The translations under genes were made by a program, and so were the position numbers. A stretch of 64,000 bases of DNA, taken from assembly GCA_947095585.1 (NCBI GenBank), contig OX352763.1, positions 118,988,787-119,052,786 on the forward strand. Reading direction: 5' to 3'. Positions 10,744 to 22,516 of this stretch are shown here, one piece after another. Source of the stretch: Nephrocerus scutellatus. Lineage: Eukaryota > Arthropoda > Insecta > Diptera > Pipunculidae. Below the pieces are notes generated by a model. It did not search any database, had not been told where the DNA came from, and was given only the letters and a program-made list of their open reading frames with translations. Within the stretch, counting starts at the first letter, position 1; each line of letters begins with the position of its first letter.

Positions 10744-11165
10744 TTACGCAGATGATATTGGATGAAAGATGGATCCATCACAACACACCAGAAACTGAGA
10801 ACCAATCAAGACAGTGGGTTTCTGCGAAGAAGGTCAAGGTAGTCTGTTGGTCTGTCGGCCAACAAAGTCATGGCCACAGTTTTTTAGGATGCACGCGGTT
10901 TCATTCACATCGATTACACGAACTGCTATCCCATTCAGCAATTTCTCCAGATTTAGCCCCCAGCGACTATTATCTGTTTCCAAACCTGAAGCATTGGCTG
11001 GGCGGTACGATTAGGGTCTAACGAAGATGTCATCACTGAAACAAACGCCTATTTTGAGGGCCTTGAGAAAACCTTTTATTTGGACGGAATAGAAAAATTG
11101 GAAAAACCCTGGACTAAATGTATCGAGCTTAAAGGAGACTATGTTAAGTCACTGACTTATCAAAC
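10744..11165 (+). pseudogene. Mariner (DD34D-type) transposase remnant
   Basis: The fragment starts at the first catalytic region, DERWIHHNTPETENQSRQW, and continues with WPQFFRMHAVSFTSIT in another frame. After an internal deletion it reaches SPDLAPSDYYLFPNLKHWLGG, which carries the third catalytic Asp (PSDYYLF). A degenerate tail resembling the mariner C-terminus follows to about 11165. The second catalytic Asp region and the DNA-binding N-terminus are missing. At least three frames are needed, so it is dead. It abuts the YADD box of the upstream LINE without a clear inverted repeat. Confidence 0.8.
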
Positions 11166-12063
11166 AACCGTAGATAGATAGATATTTGTTTGTTATTGTT
11201 ATTGATATTCCTCTTGCAGATTCGGTACAGTAACCAAGCATCAGCGACAAACCATCAGCGACAACAAACTGATATGCGTTCGCGTGAGCTTTATAAAGAG
11301 TCTGATGGCTTCACTCAGCACCTAACCCGCAAACACAGCAGACGAACGCATTACAGAACAGATTTCAAGCTCCATTTCGCATTTGACACTTCCTTGGTGC
11401 TGTCGGCAACTTGTCGTCGTCGTCGCCGCAGACATTTCGTAAGACGTCAGTTTCAGTGATCTGCCAGATGTGCACCCTAAAACTTTAATTGAAATATCTG
11501 TAGAAGTGCGCGCTAGACAAAAAAGTAGTGGCAATAAGTAATTCACAGCCCCTGACAAGCACAACATGTGGTCGACACTTGCGGTCGTCTTATTTATTAG
11601 AAAATGTGTAAGCAAAGAATTGTCTTAACTCGAATTCATTGAAATGTGCTTTTAACCCAACTGAGGGGGAATCTAACCGCACAGACAAACTGCGAAAATT
11701 GGGCAACCCATGTAATGTAATGGAAACTTGGGCGGCTTTCCGCTTTTTAAATGCCAATCAAAGCAGTAGATACAATGCTTTGCTTATATTAATTTCTATA
11801 ACTTTTATGAACTGCAAGTGTACGAAGAAGGTCGCATTCCAGATGTTCCCCTCTTTTTCTCGAATTCTTTTGTGAATTAGAATTTTCTATGGAACGTGTG
11901 GCAGCAAATACGATGTTCTTCTCTCTGTCACTGTCACTGTTAACCTTGAACTTTTCCCCAGAAAGGGTAAATATTAATCTTTAACTATATGTCAGCATAA
12001 AAGATACAATTGTGCAAATGCACATGAATGGTACTGCCCGCCAATAAAATAAAATTAACTCAC
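11166..12063. other. No recognisable gene; probable intron sequence
   Basis: If the exon at 12064-12349 is real this lies in its downstream intron. I see no domain. The reading frames at 11190-11459, 11322-11615 and 11639-11875 look random. Confidence 0.4.
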
Positions 12064-12349
12064 TCCGGCCACCAGAGGCCCCACCGCTACATCCAATGTC
12101 ATGTTGCAATTGTTCCCGTTCCCGATATTCGCGATAGTCCACAAATTCATCGCGTTCGCCGCGCAAACACGATGCCAAACCCCTGGAAGTCCTTCGATCT
12201 CGTTCCTTCTCCAGCGATCGACAGTAGAGATGTGTGGTTCGTTGCAGCGATTGCGAAGCTCCGTTTAGTGGCGGCGTAAGCATCGCCAGCTCGTTGTGCT
12301 TCAATTTCTGTGGCTTCTCCTCAGCCGGCGGTATCGCGACGCAATTCAT
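12064..12349 (-). CDS. Probable first coding exon of an unidentified host gene
   Basis: A minus-strand ATG at 12347-12349 sits in the context ATTGAAATGA and opens MNCVAIPPAEEKPQK. The frame runs 95 codons and ends in a Ser/Gly-rich segment at a strong donor, GGA|GTGAGT (GT at 12063-12062), leaving phase 1. Codon use is GC-richer than the surroundings and the sequence is charged (KERDRRTSRG, DEFVDYREYRERE), with no membrane segment in the exon itself. Upstream bases look like a 5' UTR rich in A and C. If the intron is not removed, the frame reads on to a stop at 11981. I do not recognise the protein. The next exon should lie at lower coordinates but I could not find it, so the gene may be incomplete in this window. 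Confidence 0.5.
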
Positions 12350-14429
12350 TTCAATTCTAATTTACTTTGGTTTGGTTTTTCCGTTTTGTGTTGAATTTCG
12401 AATTACGAGTTACTCGAATGTTAGTACCGGCAACATCTAATTGACTAAGAAGAAGTCTAAAACTAAGTTGAGTTACATTCACGATTTACATTTCGGACGC
12501 GGCGACGTTACGAAATATTTGTTGATCCTTAATATTATCGCCCAGACGACGCGAGCGAGATAAGAGAAAGATTTGTTTGCGTTAAGTTGAGCTGCAAAGA
12601 AATATATTTTATAAAAATACAATTGGTCAGAAGGTCTACTTGGAGTCCGACCCACATACGAGCACAATGCACAACACACAGCCTCTGTTTAGCAGGATAA
12701 TAGCCCAGAACAAAAGTTGTCAGTTCGATTTGTTTGAAAAAAGTTTTAATGTTTAGCTTAAAAGGTAGGATATCAGAAAGTTGTAACTTTAAGTATCTAC
12801 AGATATGTCTGCTCCACTTTTGTGCAATGGCCTCCTTGGTTGGATTCCATCAACTCTTGTGCTGCTGTGCAAAATGAAACGAACAATTTCAGTGAAAACA
12901 ACTTCCTCGTTTCATTGTGCATCCATGTCCATGAGTAAGTAGTACAAACATCTTCCCTCTATCCCTTAGAAAAGAGTATTCCAGTGAGTGTGATGGTAGG
13001 ATACCTATACCTAGTCCTGGAATCTTTTTTATTCAAATAAAGAATTCAATGGAACTTCTTGGTCGCTGCTATCCAAACTATTCAAGCGAGTTTCTATGCA
13101 TCACATCATCATATGTCAATTTAAGCGTGGACGATTCAAGTTGTGGCATTAATATATATGCGGTATATACAAATACCTATAGAAAGTGTGGCTGGACAGA
13201 GCAAATATTGAAGCTTCCTTATCTCTTATCTTGTGCTTTATAGCATCTAGCACAAGTCGGAAGTATGCTGAACATAGTCTGCGTTGGGGGCATTCAACTT
13301 GTCCTGTCCAACTGTCGAATTGGGTATACGCTTGTCACTCTATTACGTAATAACTAATACTAGCAGTATGCTGATGGTAGTGTCAAATAATTAGACTTAA
13401 CTCTATATACCAAACTATCAAAGTTTGTTATGTAAATCCCCAAACTTTCAAGCTCGAATTTTGTAAGTATTGCAGACCATTGTTGTCTGAAACTTAGTGG
13501 CACACATATTTCGTTTAAGATCGACCGCTGCGAACCAAAGAAAACCCATCTTTTATTTTTTTGTTTCCTTTTTGGAAGATACTCGTCGTACAGATATCCA
13601 TCATCTGCATTATTGCACTCTGTTTTGCGCCTCCTTCAGTGCAGCGTTTATTTTAATTTTTTCCACTCTACAGAGATTTAAATGGAAATACAGACAAGCA
13701 CTGCAGAAGTAAGAATAACGTAACGTACGTATAGTAGTTTCATTTTTGACAGACGGCCGGACGGTTCATTTGAATTTGAGATTCAGTCCATCAGTAGAGT
13801 TTGAGATATGAGACGACGACAACGAGGACGCCAACGAGCTCTATTGAAGTTGAAATACATCTTCTCATGCGATATTTTATTTGTCTACCGCACATAGTGT
13901 ATCCAGCGAGAGTCAGTACTCGTATGAGAGCACTTTTAATAACAATAATAATGTCTTCCTGCTTTCGTTCATTCATTCAGAAAAAAGTGGAAAAAAGTCC
14001 ACAAAAACTCTGCGGCTCGTTGACAATCTATTAGGGTTTCCACTTTAGTCTGTGGATACAATCGTTTGTCGTTTCGCCAGTAGTTTTTGCGGCTATCTAC
14101 ACGTCGTTTTATGAATACATCTGCAGAAAGTACAGATCGTAACACTCTCAGATAATTATTCAAAGATTAAAGTTTCAAATTAGCCAGCAGTCAGCAGAAT
14201 GTAGTATGGGCCGTATCTATTCTGACCGGTGGAAGTGTGATCAAAGCTAAAGTTGGTGACCGCCGGTAATTTGCTCCGAAAAGCGGAAAAATCGGGCTAG
14301 TCCCTTCAAAGTAAGATTGGCACGAGGCTAATAATCTCGTCCGTAAACAACATTTTCTTACGGAACCAGCAAATAGCATCGGAACTATAACTAATTCACG
14401 ACAACGAAAAGGGCTAAACGATCTGGAGT
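12350..14429. other. No recognisable gene
   Basis: The first part is probably upstream or 5' UTR sequence of the exon ending at 12349. Beyond it I see no domain, no clear inverted repeat and no array. Reading frames of 60-77 codons here show no family features. Confidence 0.4.
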
Positions 14430-14655
14430 ACCCGCACCAGTATGGGAGGAAGAAACGATACCAAAAGACTGGAGAAGAGGCACAAGGAAGACACAATCCA
14501 ATAATCTATAGGTAGGCAATAATCTCTGTATAACTTTATTGAGTTCCGCGTTTGAGATTTCCCGTTCTATCCTACGAGACAGGATATCCCCTACGCTAAG
14601 GACGTCATTTGCAGCTTCGGCTTCACCTCAGGCAAATCAAGAACTGATCGAATTT
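14430..14655 (+). pseudogene. RTE-like reverse transcriptase N-terminal scrap
   Basis: VWEEETIPKDWRRGT at about 14438-14482 matches the segment before the fingers of RTE-like LINE reverse transcriptases; compare MPEHWRRGILCPIHKKGN at 56780. A degraded SSAFEISRSILRDRISPTL follows near 14542. It ends abruptly where an antisense LOA-like LINE begins. It is too short to place firmly. Confidence 0.5.
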
Positions 14656-14669
14656 TCACCAAAGGTACG

Positions 14670-15083
14670 AGATCAAATCGGTGATCCGGTACTACGAAAG
14701 CTCCATCAGGTCGGCAAAGAAAGGTTGTCCATATTTGTGGAGTCGGGAGCCCGTCAGTGCTGGATATTTGCAGAGACTTTCTTTCTCATTAACATCCCTG
14801 CAACTTCTGCAAAGTATATTAGCCTCAAATAGCGCAAGAGTGCGCAGTTTTGTAACCACAGACCTCGGGGGGCCCTATGCCGTGACATGTATCTGGAAAT
14901 GGTTATAGCCAACCTGTAGCATTCAGGTACGAGACCAAATCGGTGATCCGATACTACGAAAGCTCCATCAGGTCGGCAAAGAAAGGTTATCCATATTTGT
15001 GGAGTCGGGAGCCCGTCAGTGCTGGATATTTGCAGAGACTTTCTTTCTCATTAACATCCCTGCAACTTCTGCAAAGTATATTA
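14670..15083 (-). repeat. Direct duplication of the LINE zinc-knuckle segment
   Basis: About 153 bp at 14670-14822 recurs at 14931-15083 with only a few differences, for example GATCCGGTACTACG against GATCCGATACTACG. Both encode, on the minus strand, CRSCRDVNEKES...CKYPALTGSRLHKYG, the C-x2-C...C knuckle tail of the LOA-like LINE. The spacing is 261 bp. The near-identity shows that the duplication is recent compared with the decay of the element. Confidence 0.85.
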
Positions 15084-15125
15084 TGCGGGATTCTCAGTTT
15101 GGCTGCGTGGCTGCTCTCCCGGCAA

Positions 15126-16150
15126 TGGCCAGTGACTCTGGAAATATCGTTCCGTGATGTGGAGATCAGCTCGGTAGGTTTATTTTTTATTTTTATCGCT
15201 CTCGATGTAGTGCAGCTGGTTAAGTCACTCAACTTTAATTGAGCCTTGGTGGTATGGAAGATGAGAACACGTTTCCTTTAAGGAGCTCAATGGACAGCAG
15301 ACTGCCTTCATGAAGTCGATGTTCATTGTTACGCCCTTCTTCGCCAGTACGTCTCCGCCTTCTCATTGTCGTCGATGCTGCTGTGCCCCGGTACCCACAC
15401 TAGGATAAGATCTATGCTTTGGCTTACCGAAGCCAATTCAGCTTGGCTTTGCTTGACATGTTTTGAGTTTTTTTTTAGTCCGCGATAATGGCTTTAATAG
15501 CAGATTGGCTAGCTATGCATATGCCAATGGCCGGTGAGTCTGGAAATATCTTTCCGTGATCTGGAGATTAGCTCAGTAGGTTTATTTTTATTTTTATCGC
15601 TCTCGATGTAGTGCAGCTGGTTAAGTCACTCCACTTTAATTGAGCCTTGGTGGTATGGAAGATGAGAACACGTTTCCTTGAAGGAGCTCAATGGACAGCA
15701 GACTCCATTCATGTAGTCGAAGTCCAATGTTACGCCCTTCTTCGCCAGTACGTTCGCCTTCTCATTGTTGTCGATGCTGCTGTGCCCCGGTACCCACACT
15801 AGGATAAGATCTATGCTTTGGCTTACCGAAGCCAATTCAGCTTGGCTTTGCTTGACATGTTTTGAGTTTTTTGTTAGTCGCGATAATGGCTTTAATAGCA
15901 TATCTGGCTAGTTATGCATATCCCAATGGCCGGTGAGTCTGGAAATATCTTTCCGTGATCTGGAGATTAGCTCAGTAGGTTTATTTTTATTTTACGCCCT
16001 CTATGCAGTGCAGTTGGTTAATTCAGCCAGCTTTAATTGAGCCTTAGTGGTATGGAAGATGAGTACACGTTCCCTGTCGGCTTTGGCTTTGCCTGACATG
16101 TTTTGAGTTATTGTTAGTCGCAATAATAGCTTTACGCATATGCCAACCAT
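15126..16150 (-). repeat. Tandem triplication of the LINE RNase H segment
   Basis: The phrase GGCC(A/G)GTGA(C/G)TCTGGAAATATC begins at about 15126, 15529 and 15928, a period of roughly 400 bp. Each unit carries the antisense RNase H end: in the middle copy (15626-15901) SIDLILVWVPGHSSIDNNEK and ANVLAKKGVTLDF are readable. The third unit is shortened and has lost much of its middle. Unequal exchange or replication slippage within one LINE copy would explain it. Confidence 0.85.
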
Positions 16151-17250
16151 ATCAGTTATAGCGGAGCCTCCCTAATCGGCAGTATCTCCGCCTGAAAGAT
16201 GCTAGCAGAGTCAGGCAGCTTGTAGGATCTTGAAAGATTACGTTTTCCTGAGAAGGCTCCAGCGCGGACTCCATTTCTCATCTTGGATCAGTCGATAGTG
16301 TATCTTCAAAGAGACGCAATACTCCCCCGTTCTTCCAACTTTCTTCAAGCTTCCAAGCTTCTCTGGGACAGACTAAGCTGCACGTCGCACCGTATTAATT
16401 GAATAGGTCGGGATGTAACAGATGTAGAACTGGTATGAGAGCATCTATAGAACAGGACCGTAGTGCTCGAGTTATACCAACAGTTGCTGATCTTTGTATT
16501 CTACCCAGGTTGCTAGCATTGTATTTCTTGTTAATCGCCGGCCACAAGACTAGCGCTCCATAGGTGAGAATAGGGCGTACCGCGTACCACCACTGTGTAT
16601 AGCCATAAAGCTATCCTCAGCTGCAGGCCACATTTTCTTACCGATGCTTTTGTCTCTAGCATATAAAGCAATACATTTTTTATTAGCCCTTAATTCTATA
16701 TTGGATTCGTTCTTCTTCTTCCATCTGAGTTTCCTATCTAGGATCACGCCAAGATTTTAACGTCTGAGGTAAGTGTGAATGGGTGATCATTGAGCATGGG
16801 GCGGGCATTTCGGTATTTTGGAATTAGTGGTGAACAGTACAATTAGAGTTAACTCATCGTTTCCCAGCTCACCATGCTTAGAGCCCTTTCCATGACTTCA
16901 CTAATCACAGAACGGTTCTGTCCTGAAACAAGTATCACCACGTCGTCTGCATACGCAACGGCTTTTGTCCTGTCCAGCTTAAGTATCCTGAAGACCTTGT
17001 TTGTAACCATCAGCCACAATAAGGGCGATATTACTCCTCCCTGGGGAGCGCCTCTGTTGACTGATTTGGTTATATTACTCTGCTGCCAAAAGATGGATTT
17101 CCCTGCTACCTAGCATGGAGATGATCCATTGTTTTAGGAGTTGCTCAACCCACTCAACGGAGTGAGGCCTTCCAGAATCGGTATCGAGAAAGGCGGCAAG
17201 AGTGCTCAATCGTGTGCACCACCTCGTGGAGAGCCGTCTCCGTAGACCCC

Positions 17251-18235
17251 ACTTTAAGGTAAGCCTAAATTTCGTAACAATATAAACCGAGACTTGTGTG
17301 CTTAATAAAAAGCTGAGACAGTTGTGAGGAATAATGATTCTGAATGCTCTCTAATGTTGAGATCTACAAGCGTTACCGAGATGTTGATAGCGTGAAGAGA
17401 ATTAACCTCGATAGGCTCCGGTGGGAAGGACATACCTAGCTCGGAAAGTTCGTTGCGGTAGGATTTATGGGGTACGACAGTAAGGCAGGCCAGGAATGAT
17501 AAAAGAACTATTCATCGTAACAAAAGTTATGATGCAGATGCAGATCTGAAACATAGAGGGATTTTTACTCAGGAAAGTCGTTTATCTGCTGTTGATCTCT
17601 GTTTGTTTTGAAGTTGTAAGAATTGTAAGAAATCTTTTTACGTAATAAAGTAACACAACAACAACAAAAAAAAGTTCACAACAAAGTTCCATCGCGCTAA
17701 TAAAATTATTCATGGCATAGCATAAACTTTGTATAATCTCATCTACACTTTGGATGGGTTCTTCTTTCGCGCTGTTTTCTATTTCAGTCGGTATTCTAAT
17801 TTGAATGCGGCTGCTTAAGCGATTTGAAGCAGATTTTTTTTTCATCTATGGATCGGGCAATCCAAAGAAGAGAGCCACAAAATTTTGTTTACTTTGCTAT
17901 TTTTATCAACAAGTTGGCGGCTGCGTGTGTTCGTGTCTAGCATTGATGCCCGGCTGCCGGACGTATCTGTGCATCGTCGTGTACGCACGTCGAGGTGATT
18001 TGTGCGCGAAACTTACATGCAATGAAACTAACGACAGCGTACTGCGCTGTCATGTCGCTGTGGGCCAGGGCAACAGCCGACGCGTGGAACACTGCATTTC
18101 TTCGCAAAATTTGCATTAGCTCATCGTAAGAAGTATCTCAAATGTGTTAACAAGACACGCAAGAGACGCAACTACAACAACACATTGGCAAGAGATCATT
18201 TTTAGGTTCCCCTCTTCCCCCTTCCACAGCCCAAT
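17251..18235. other. No recognisable gene
   Basis: The first 250 bp may be further degraded LINE. A 104-codon plus-strand frame at 17805-18119 is cysteine-rich but has no motif I recognise and is not supported. Confidence 0.35.
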
Positions 18236-18241
18236 ATCGGC

Positions 18242-18271
18242 TATAAATAGAGTCTTGTGCTTATTTTCTCA
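18242..18271 (+). promoter_or_regulatory. Candidate RNA polymerase II core promoter
   Basis: TATAAATA begins at 18242 (in GCTATAAATAG). An initiator-like TTCTCAGCG has its A at 18271, 29 bp downstream, the usual spacing in flies. The following AAACGAAACCAAATAAATG is A-rich and T-poor, like a 5' UTR. No convincing coding exon follows within a few hundred bases, so it could be a promoter of a distant gene or a chance match. Confidence 0.35.
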
Positions 18272-18274
18272 GCG

Positions 18275-18869
18275 AAAACGAAACCAAATAAATGTTTCAA
18301 TGAATTAGGTCATCAAATTTCGGATTCAGCGGGGGATTAGTATTCAAAAGTTGAATAGTTTTCGTTTGCATAAAATATTTGAAGACACGCTTGAGAAGTT
18401 CTGCTCTTATACAGGGTGTATCCGTTAAGGTGGCAAATACTTTAAGTATAAACTTTAAGTTTATGTTTATATGTAGTAAGGTAATAAAAAGCAAAGGGGA
18501 CAACGAACAAAATGGCTCAAGCGTAATGCTTGTAATAATGGAAATGGCGTATGACTAACGAAGACATCATAGAAGAAGCATCTCCTAATAGATGTTATGT
18601 TAGATGCTTAGAAAAAGAGTCCCTGCAAGCGAACTTCTATTTGTAAGAAACCTACTACCACCTCCACGTGGGAAGAAGAAAAGTACAATTTCTATAGTCA
18701 GCTAAGCGCTCTTCACTATTCAACATCAAGAGGGGACATCGTCTTTTAAATGCCAAGGTATGGTAGGTAGGTAGAGTGGTGGTCCACGCTGTGCTTGCGA
18801 GGTCCTCACTTGGTGCAAGTGTGCGCCACTTTGATGCCACAGAGTTCGAGGAATCTAGCATTCATAAGG
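18275..18869. other. No recognisable gene
   Basis: CAGGGTGTATCCGTTAAGG at 18412 looks like a transposon end but I found no partner. Nothing else stands out. Confidence 0.35.
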
Positions 18870-20050
18870 TCAAGGTTTAAATCCAGCCTGTAGAGTTCAG
18901 GTTTGAGATCAAGTCGGTGACCCTGTAATCTGAGAGCTCTTTCAGGTCGTAAAATGCGGTAGGGTAAATTGGCCCTGCTAGGACCGGACAACTGCTGAGG
19001 AAGTGTATGAGAGTTTCTTCCTCATTTTCATCTTTGCAACTTCTACTGAAGTTGTTGTGCGGATTACCAAAGTTATCACCATGACTGCCCACTGGCCAGT
19101 GGTTGCATAAATCGCCCTTATGGCAGATTGGCTATCAACACCAAATACCAACCCTTCCGATTTGTGCGTTTCTAAACCTTAATGCTCTACAGGCCACTGC
19201 CTTGAAGATACTAGCCGAATCGGGTAGCTTGAATGACCTTGACGGATTAAGATCATCCGAGAAGATACCTGTACCGACTCCGTCCTTCATCTTGGATCCG
19301 TCAGTGAATATCGTTGCGTCATATCGCCTCGTTATTGCTCCATCCTTCTAGTTTTCCCTGGTAGGAAACTTAACACTGAACGAGAAGTTGAAGCTAAATT
19401 TAGAGATGCAGTAATCAGTAGATGATGGTAACATGCCTTCAGGTACTGTCTGCAATATATTGCAGTGCCCGTATGGTCTAGTAGCAAACCACCCAGACTC
19501 TCTGAGTCGTACTGCACTGCACATCGCAACATACCTAATAAATATATCAGGAGGGAATAGGTGAAGGATGGTGCTAAGGGCCGTAGAGCTCCTGTATTGC
19601 CTGCTGCTGCTGATCACTGTAACGTGCTGATTTTTGTGGCGTTATACTTATTCTTAATCGCTGGCCACCAAACTAGCGATCCATAGGTGAGAACTGGCCG
19701 TAAAGCAGCTGTGTACAGCAAGAGAGCCATCTTTGGTTGAAGACTGGATTTCCTTCCGATGGTTTTGCTACTGGCATAGAGAGCCACGAATGCTTTCTTA
19801 GCCCTGTTCTCTATGTTAGCCTTCCAACTAAGCTTCCTATCCAAGATCACTCCGAGATATTTGGCGCTGGGGGTAAATCCTAAATCTAAAATCCTTTGCT
19901 GATTCATGGCCTCTTCTGCCTGCTTTGGGTATGAAAACAACCCGAACTTCTCTCCAGCTTTGGGGGACATTATTGAGTAGGATACAGCTTCTAAAAATCT
20001 TTATTAAGCAGGAAGTTGACAGCTCCAGCGAAATGTGTAGCATAATCGGC
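18870..20050 (-). pseudogene. LOA-like LINE lacking its RT core
   Basis: Minus strand, 5' to 3': the RT N-terminal phrase VPQSWREVRVVFIPKAG near 19960-20000 passes directly into GLFSYPKQ and SAKYLGVILDRKLSWKANI. The whole palm with the YADD box is therefore deleted. The thumb continues (KKAFVALYASSKTIGRK, RPVLTYGSLVWWPA) to about 19640, then fragments of RNase H. The knuckle at 18877-19092 reads SRSCKDENEEETLIHFL..SCPVL, where Ser replaces the first Cys. The last residues DLISNLNSTGWI match the other copies. The copy is non-functional. Confidence 0.8.
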
Positions 20051-20269
20051 CAGGGGACTTATAGGCCGAAAAACTTGTTAAAGCCCAGGAAACCTTTTCC
20101 CGGGTTATGATGTTAATAAATAATAAATGAATAATAAACGTCAAACGGCCAATCCGTAAGACGTCTGCGAAACGACATCTATGGACGAACGTTTTCAGCT
20201 TCCTTATGACAGCAGATATGACCTTCCATGCGCTTTACCCGTGCCGTAGTACTTATTCAACATTAAAGC

Positions 20270-20915
20270 GGAACAGTCATAACTTGATCATTAAACTGAC
20301 AGAGTTGTTTCTCCATATTTTGGACCACTTTCCGAATGCAGCCTTTGCTTTTCCAATTCTACTACTGATGTCTAGTTCCGTTCCACCCTCGGTAATGACA
20401 ATACTTCCGATATATTGGCAATTTTCTACTTTCTCTACCAGTTGTCCAGAAAAGTTCATCTGTATTGATTTGGAAGTTCCGAGACTGATCCTTTCTGTTT
20501 TTTTCCGAATAAATCTTCAGTCCCACGATTTCAGCTGCTCTCTCCACCCTTGTTGTCATTTGATAGAGATCCATGATTTTGTGAGAGAGTTAGCATACGT
20601 CGTCAACGTAATCCAGGTATTTAAGGTGTGTCTGTAAAGTCCATTGAATTCCTCCATTTCGCTCGACAAAGCTGCATGTAGTACATTAGTTATAACCAAT
20701 CGAAAAAGGATTGGTGACAGTATGCAGCCCTGTCTGACTCCTCTGACCTCTGTCTCTTTCTGTCTAGGACATGACATTTGTACACATCGTACTCGTATCT
20801 TGCCTTGATAATAGCAATCAATTTATCTGGGATGACTTTTCCGAGCAAAGCAAGCCAAACAAATTCCCTATTACCGCTGTCGAATTTCATCGATTTCAAT
20901 TTTCGAAAAATCATT
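20270..20915 (-). pseudogene. RTE-like reverse transcriptase fragment
   Basis: On the minus strand the RT palm is readable in pieces. FDSGNREFVWLALLGKVIPD and KLIAIIKARYE lie near 20890-20810, then GVRQGCILSPILFRLVITNV near 20740. The catalytic position is damaged (TYANSLTKS where YADD is expected, near 20600). RVERAAEIVGLKIYSEK, VEKVENCQYIGSIV and GKAKAAFGKWSKIWRNNSVS follow. Three frames are used. The endonuclease and C-terminal tail are absent. Confidence 0.8.
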
Positions 20916-22516
20916 TATTTTTATTGTTTGTCGCTCAACTTATTGAATGGTACCCGCCCCTAAATTTTTTTGTTAATAATTAAAATCTGATAGCAATACA
21001 TAAAGTACGCTACCCAACAATCAGCACCAACATAGAATGAATAATTTATGGTTTCCGCCTAATGAGCCAAGTCAATTTGTTTCAATTGAAGGAATTGTTG
21101 CGTTCACTATTGCTTTTCAAACTCCCGTTGACCTTCAAAATAATTTGAATATCATGAATGAGGCCACATTCTTTCAACAAAACCAGACCCCCCCCCCACC
21201 CAAGTTCAAGTAGATACTTCTCTTGAAAAAGAAAATAAAAACTATTTTTAAATTCGGCTGAAAAGGCAAATTTATAAGCAGAAAAGTTATTTTATTGTTT
21301 ATCATTTTGTTATTAATATTTGTTGAACTGAACGTCGAACGTCATCTGGCCTATCTCGGCTACAATTAGTTGTAAACGAGACACAGTCGAGGTTTTTGTC
21401 CACCATCATTGGCTGCTCAGAACAGCAATTGGGCAATCTTCCAAGTAATTTGTCTTGGAAGATTCCCCCCCCCCCTATTACACGTATCACAATCATCCAT
21501 TGCAAGTGTGTAATTGCATCTGTGTATCTATGTATCTATAATTGGTAATGGAATTTTTTCTTTAATTTCAGGATTTTTGGCAACGTTGGCTTTTCCATGC
21601 GCTTGATTATTTAATTTTAGTTGGTGACGTTTAACGATATTACATTTATGTACTTAGAGACAGAGAGAGAGAGAGAGAGAGGTAAAAGGAGACAGCTATA
21701 GTATAAAAGAAATGGAATGTCATTGACCTTCAAAGTTCGAAGAGTTGCGAGGCGAATTTATTTAATAAGCATTAAGGTGGAATATCTAAAGCTACAGAGT
21801 TTATTTTTAAAACACATAAAAATACTAAAAATAAATTTCGTTAAACTTCCGGCTGTATTCGTTCATTAAAATTTTATATTTTTCTTTCCATATGGATTAT
21901 TTATAAATTGCGGATACTGCGGACTTTTTCTCCCAGCGATGGTTGCGAAATTTACATGTAACTTATGCAGTTACGATATTTGTAAATAACTGTAACGGCA
22001 CGTTGTTTAAAAATAATCGATAACAATTTTTTAAGTTGTTGTTAACTAAATTACAACTGTCGTGCAATACCTTAGCAGCTTAGGGGGGCATGTTATGTAG
22101 ACGAGCATCCTGAAATCGTCAGTCCCTGTTGGTACAATTGTACACTCATATATTGTATATGGAAATTTCACTGTTAGAATAGTTTTTGGACGGGTAGTTC
22201 TGGCTACCGTGCACAGAAGGTTTGTACGTAGGATGCCAGTTCCACTTTTAATAAAATGTATAAAAGCTTAAAGGATCTGCATTAATGTAGTGCTAGGCAC
22301 ATCGTAAGTGTTAGGAAATTGGCACTATTTCAAATTCGAACTGCTCTATCTTACGATACGATACACTACGATGAGAATCGGGAGTTTCTGCAAGCCACTA
22401 TATGGGTCTATTGTGCCCCTATCCTATGAGCCTAGAAAACTTTTAGTTATTTGATAAACTGTATTATTCCTTTGGCTGGAATTTGTATTCTTCTACCCTT
22501 ATAGTTATTTAGCCTA
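20916..22516. other. No gene; simple-sequence tracts
   Basis: C-runs of about ten occur near 21189 and 21466. A GA repeat lies at 21661-21682. No coding domain or array is visible. Confidence 0.45.

Larger units (their letters stand above)
14660..17250 (-). pseudogene. LOA-like LINE with internally multiplied 3' half
   Basis: In minus orientation the order is reverse transcriptase (17250 down to about 16395), RNase H (about 16300-15126) and the C-terminal zinc knuckle (15083-14670). RT landmarks are GSTETALHEVVHTIEHS near 17200, GAPQGGVISPLLWLM near 17040, and AVAYADDVVILVSGQ with an intact YADD at 16942-16953. The thumb (VILDRKLRWKK near 16740) follows. Frames are broken many times. The RNase H block is present about three times in tandem and the knuckle block twice, which is unusual. 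The endonuclease is missing. It is the longest copy of this family here. Confidence 0.8.

Noticed and set aside
17805..18119. Cysteine-rich 104-codon gene
   Set aside because: Cysteines are not in a regular pattern and no supporting signal was seen.
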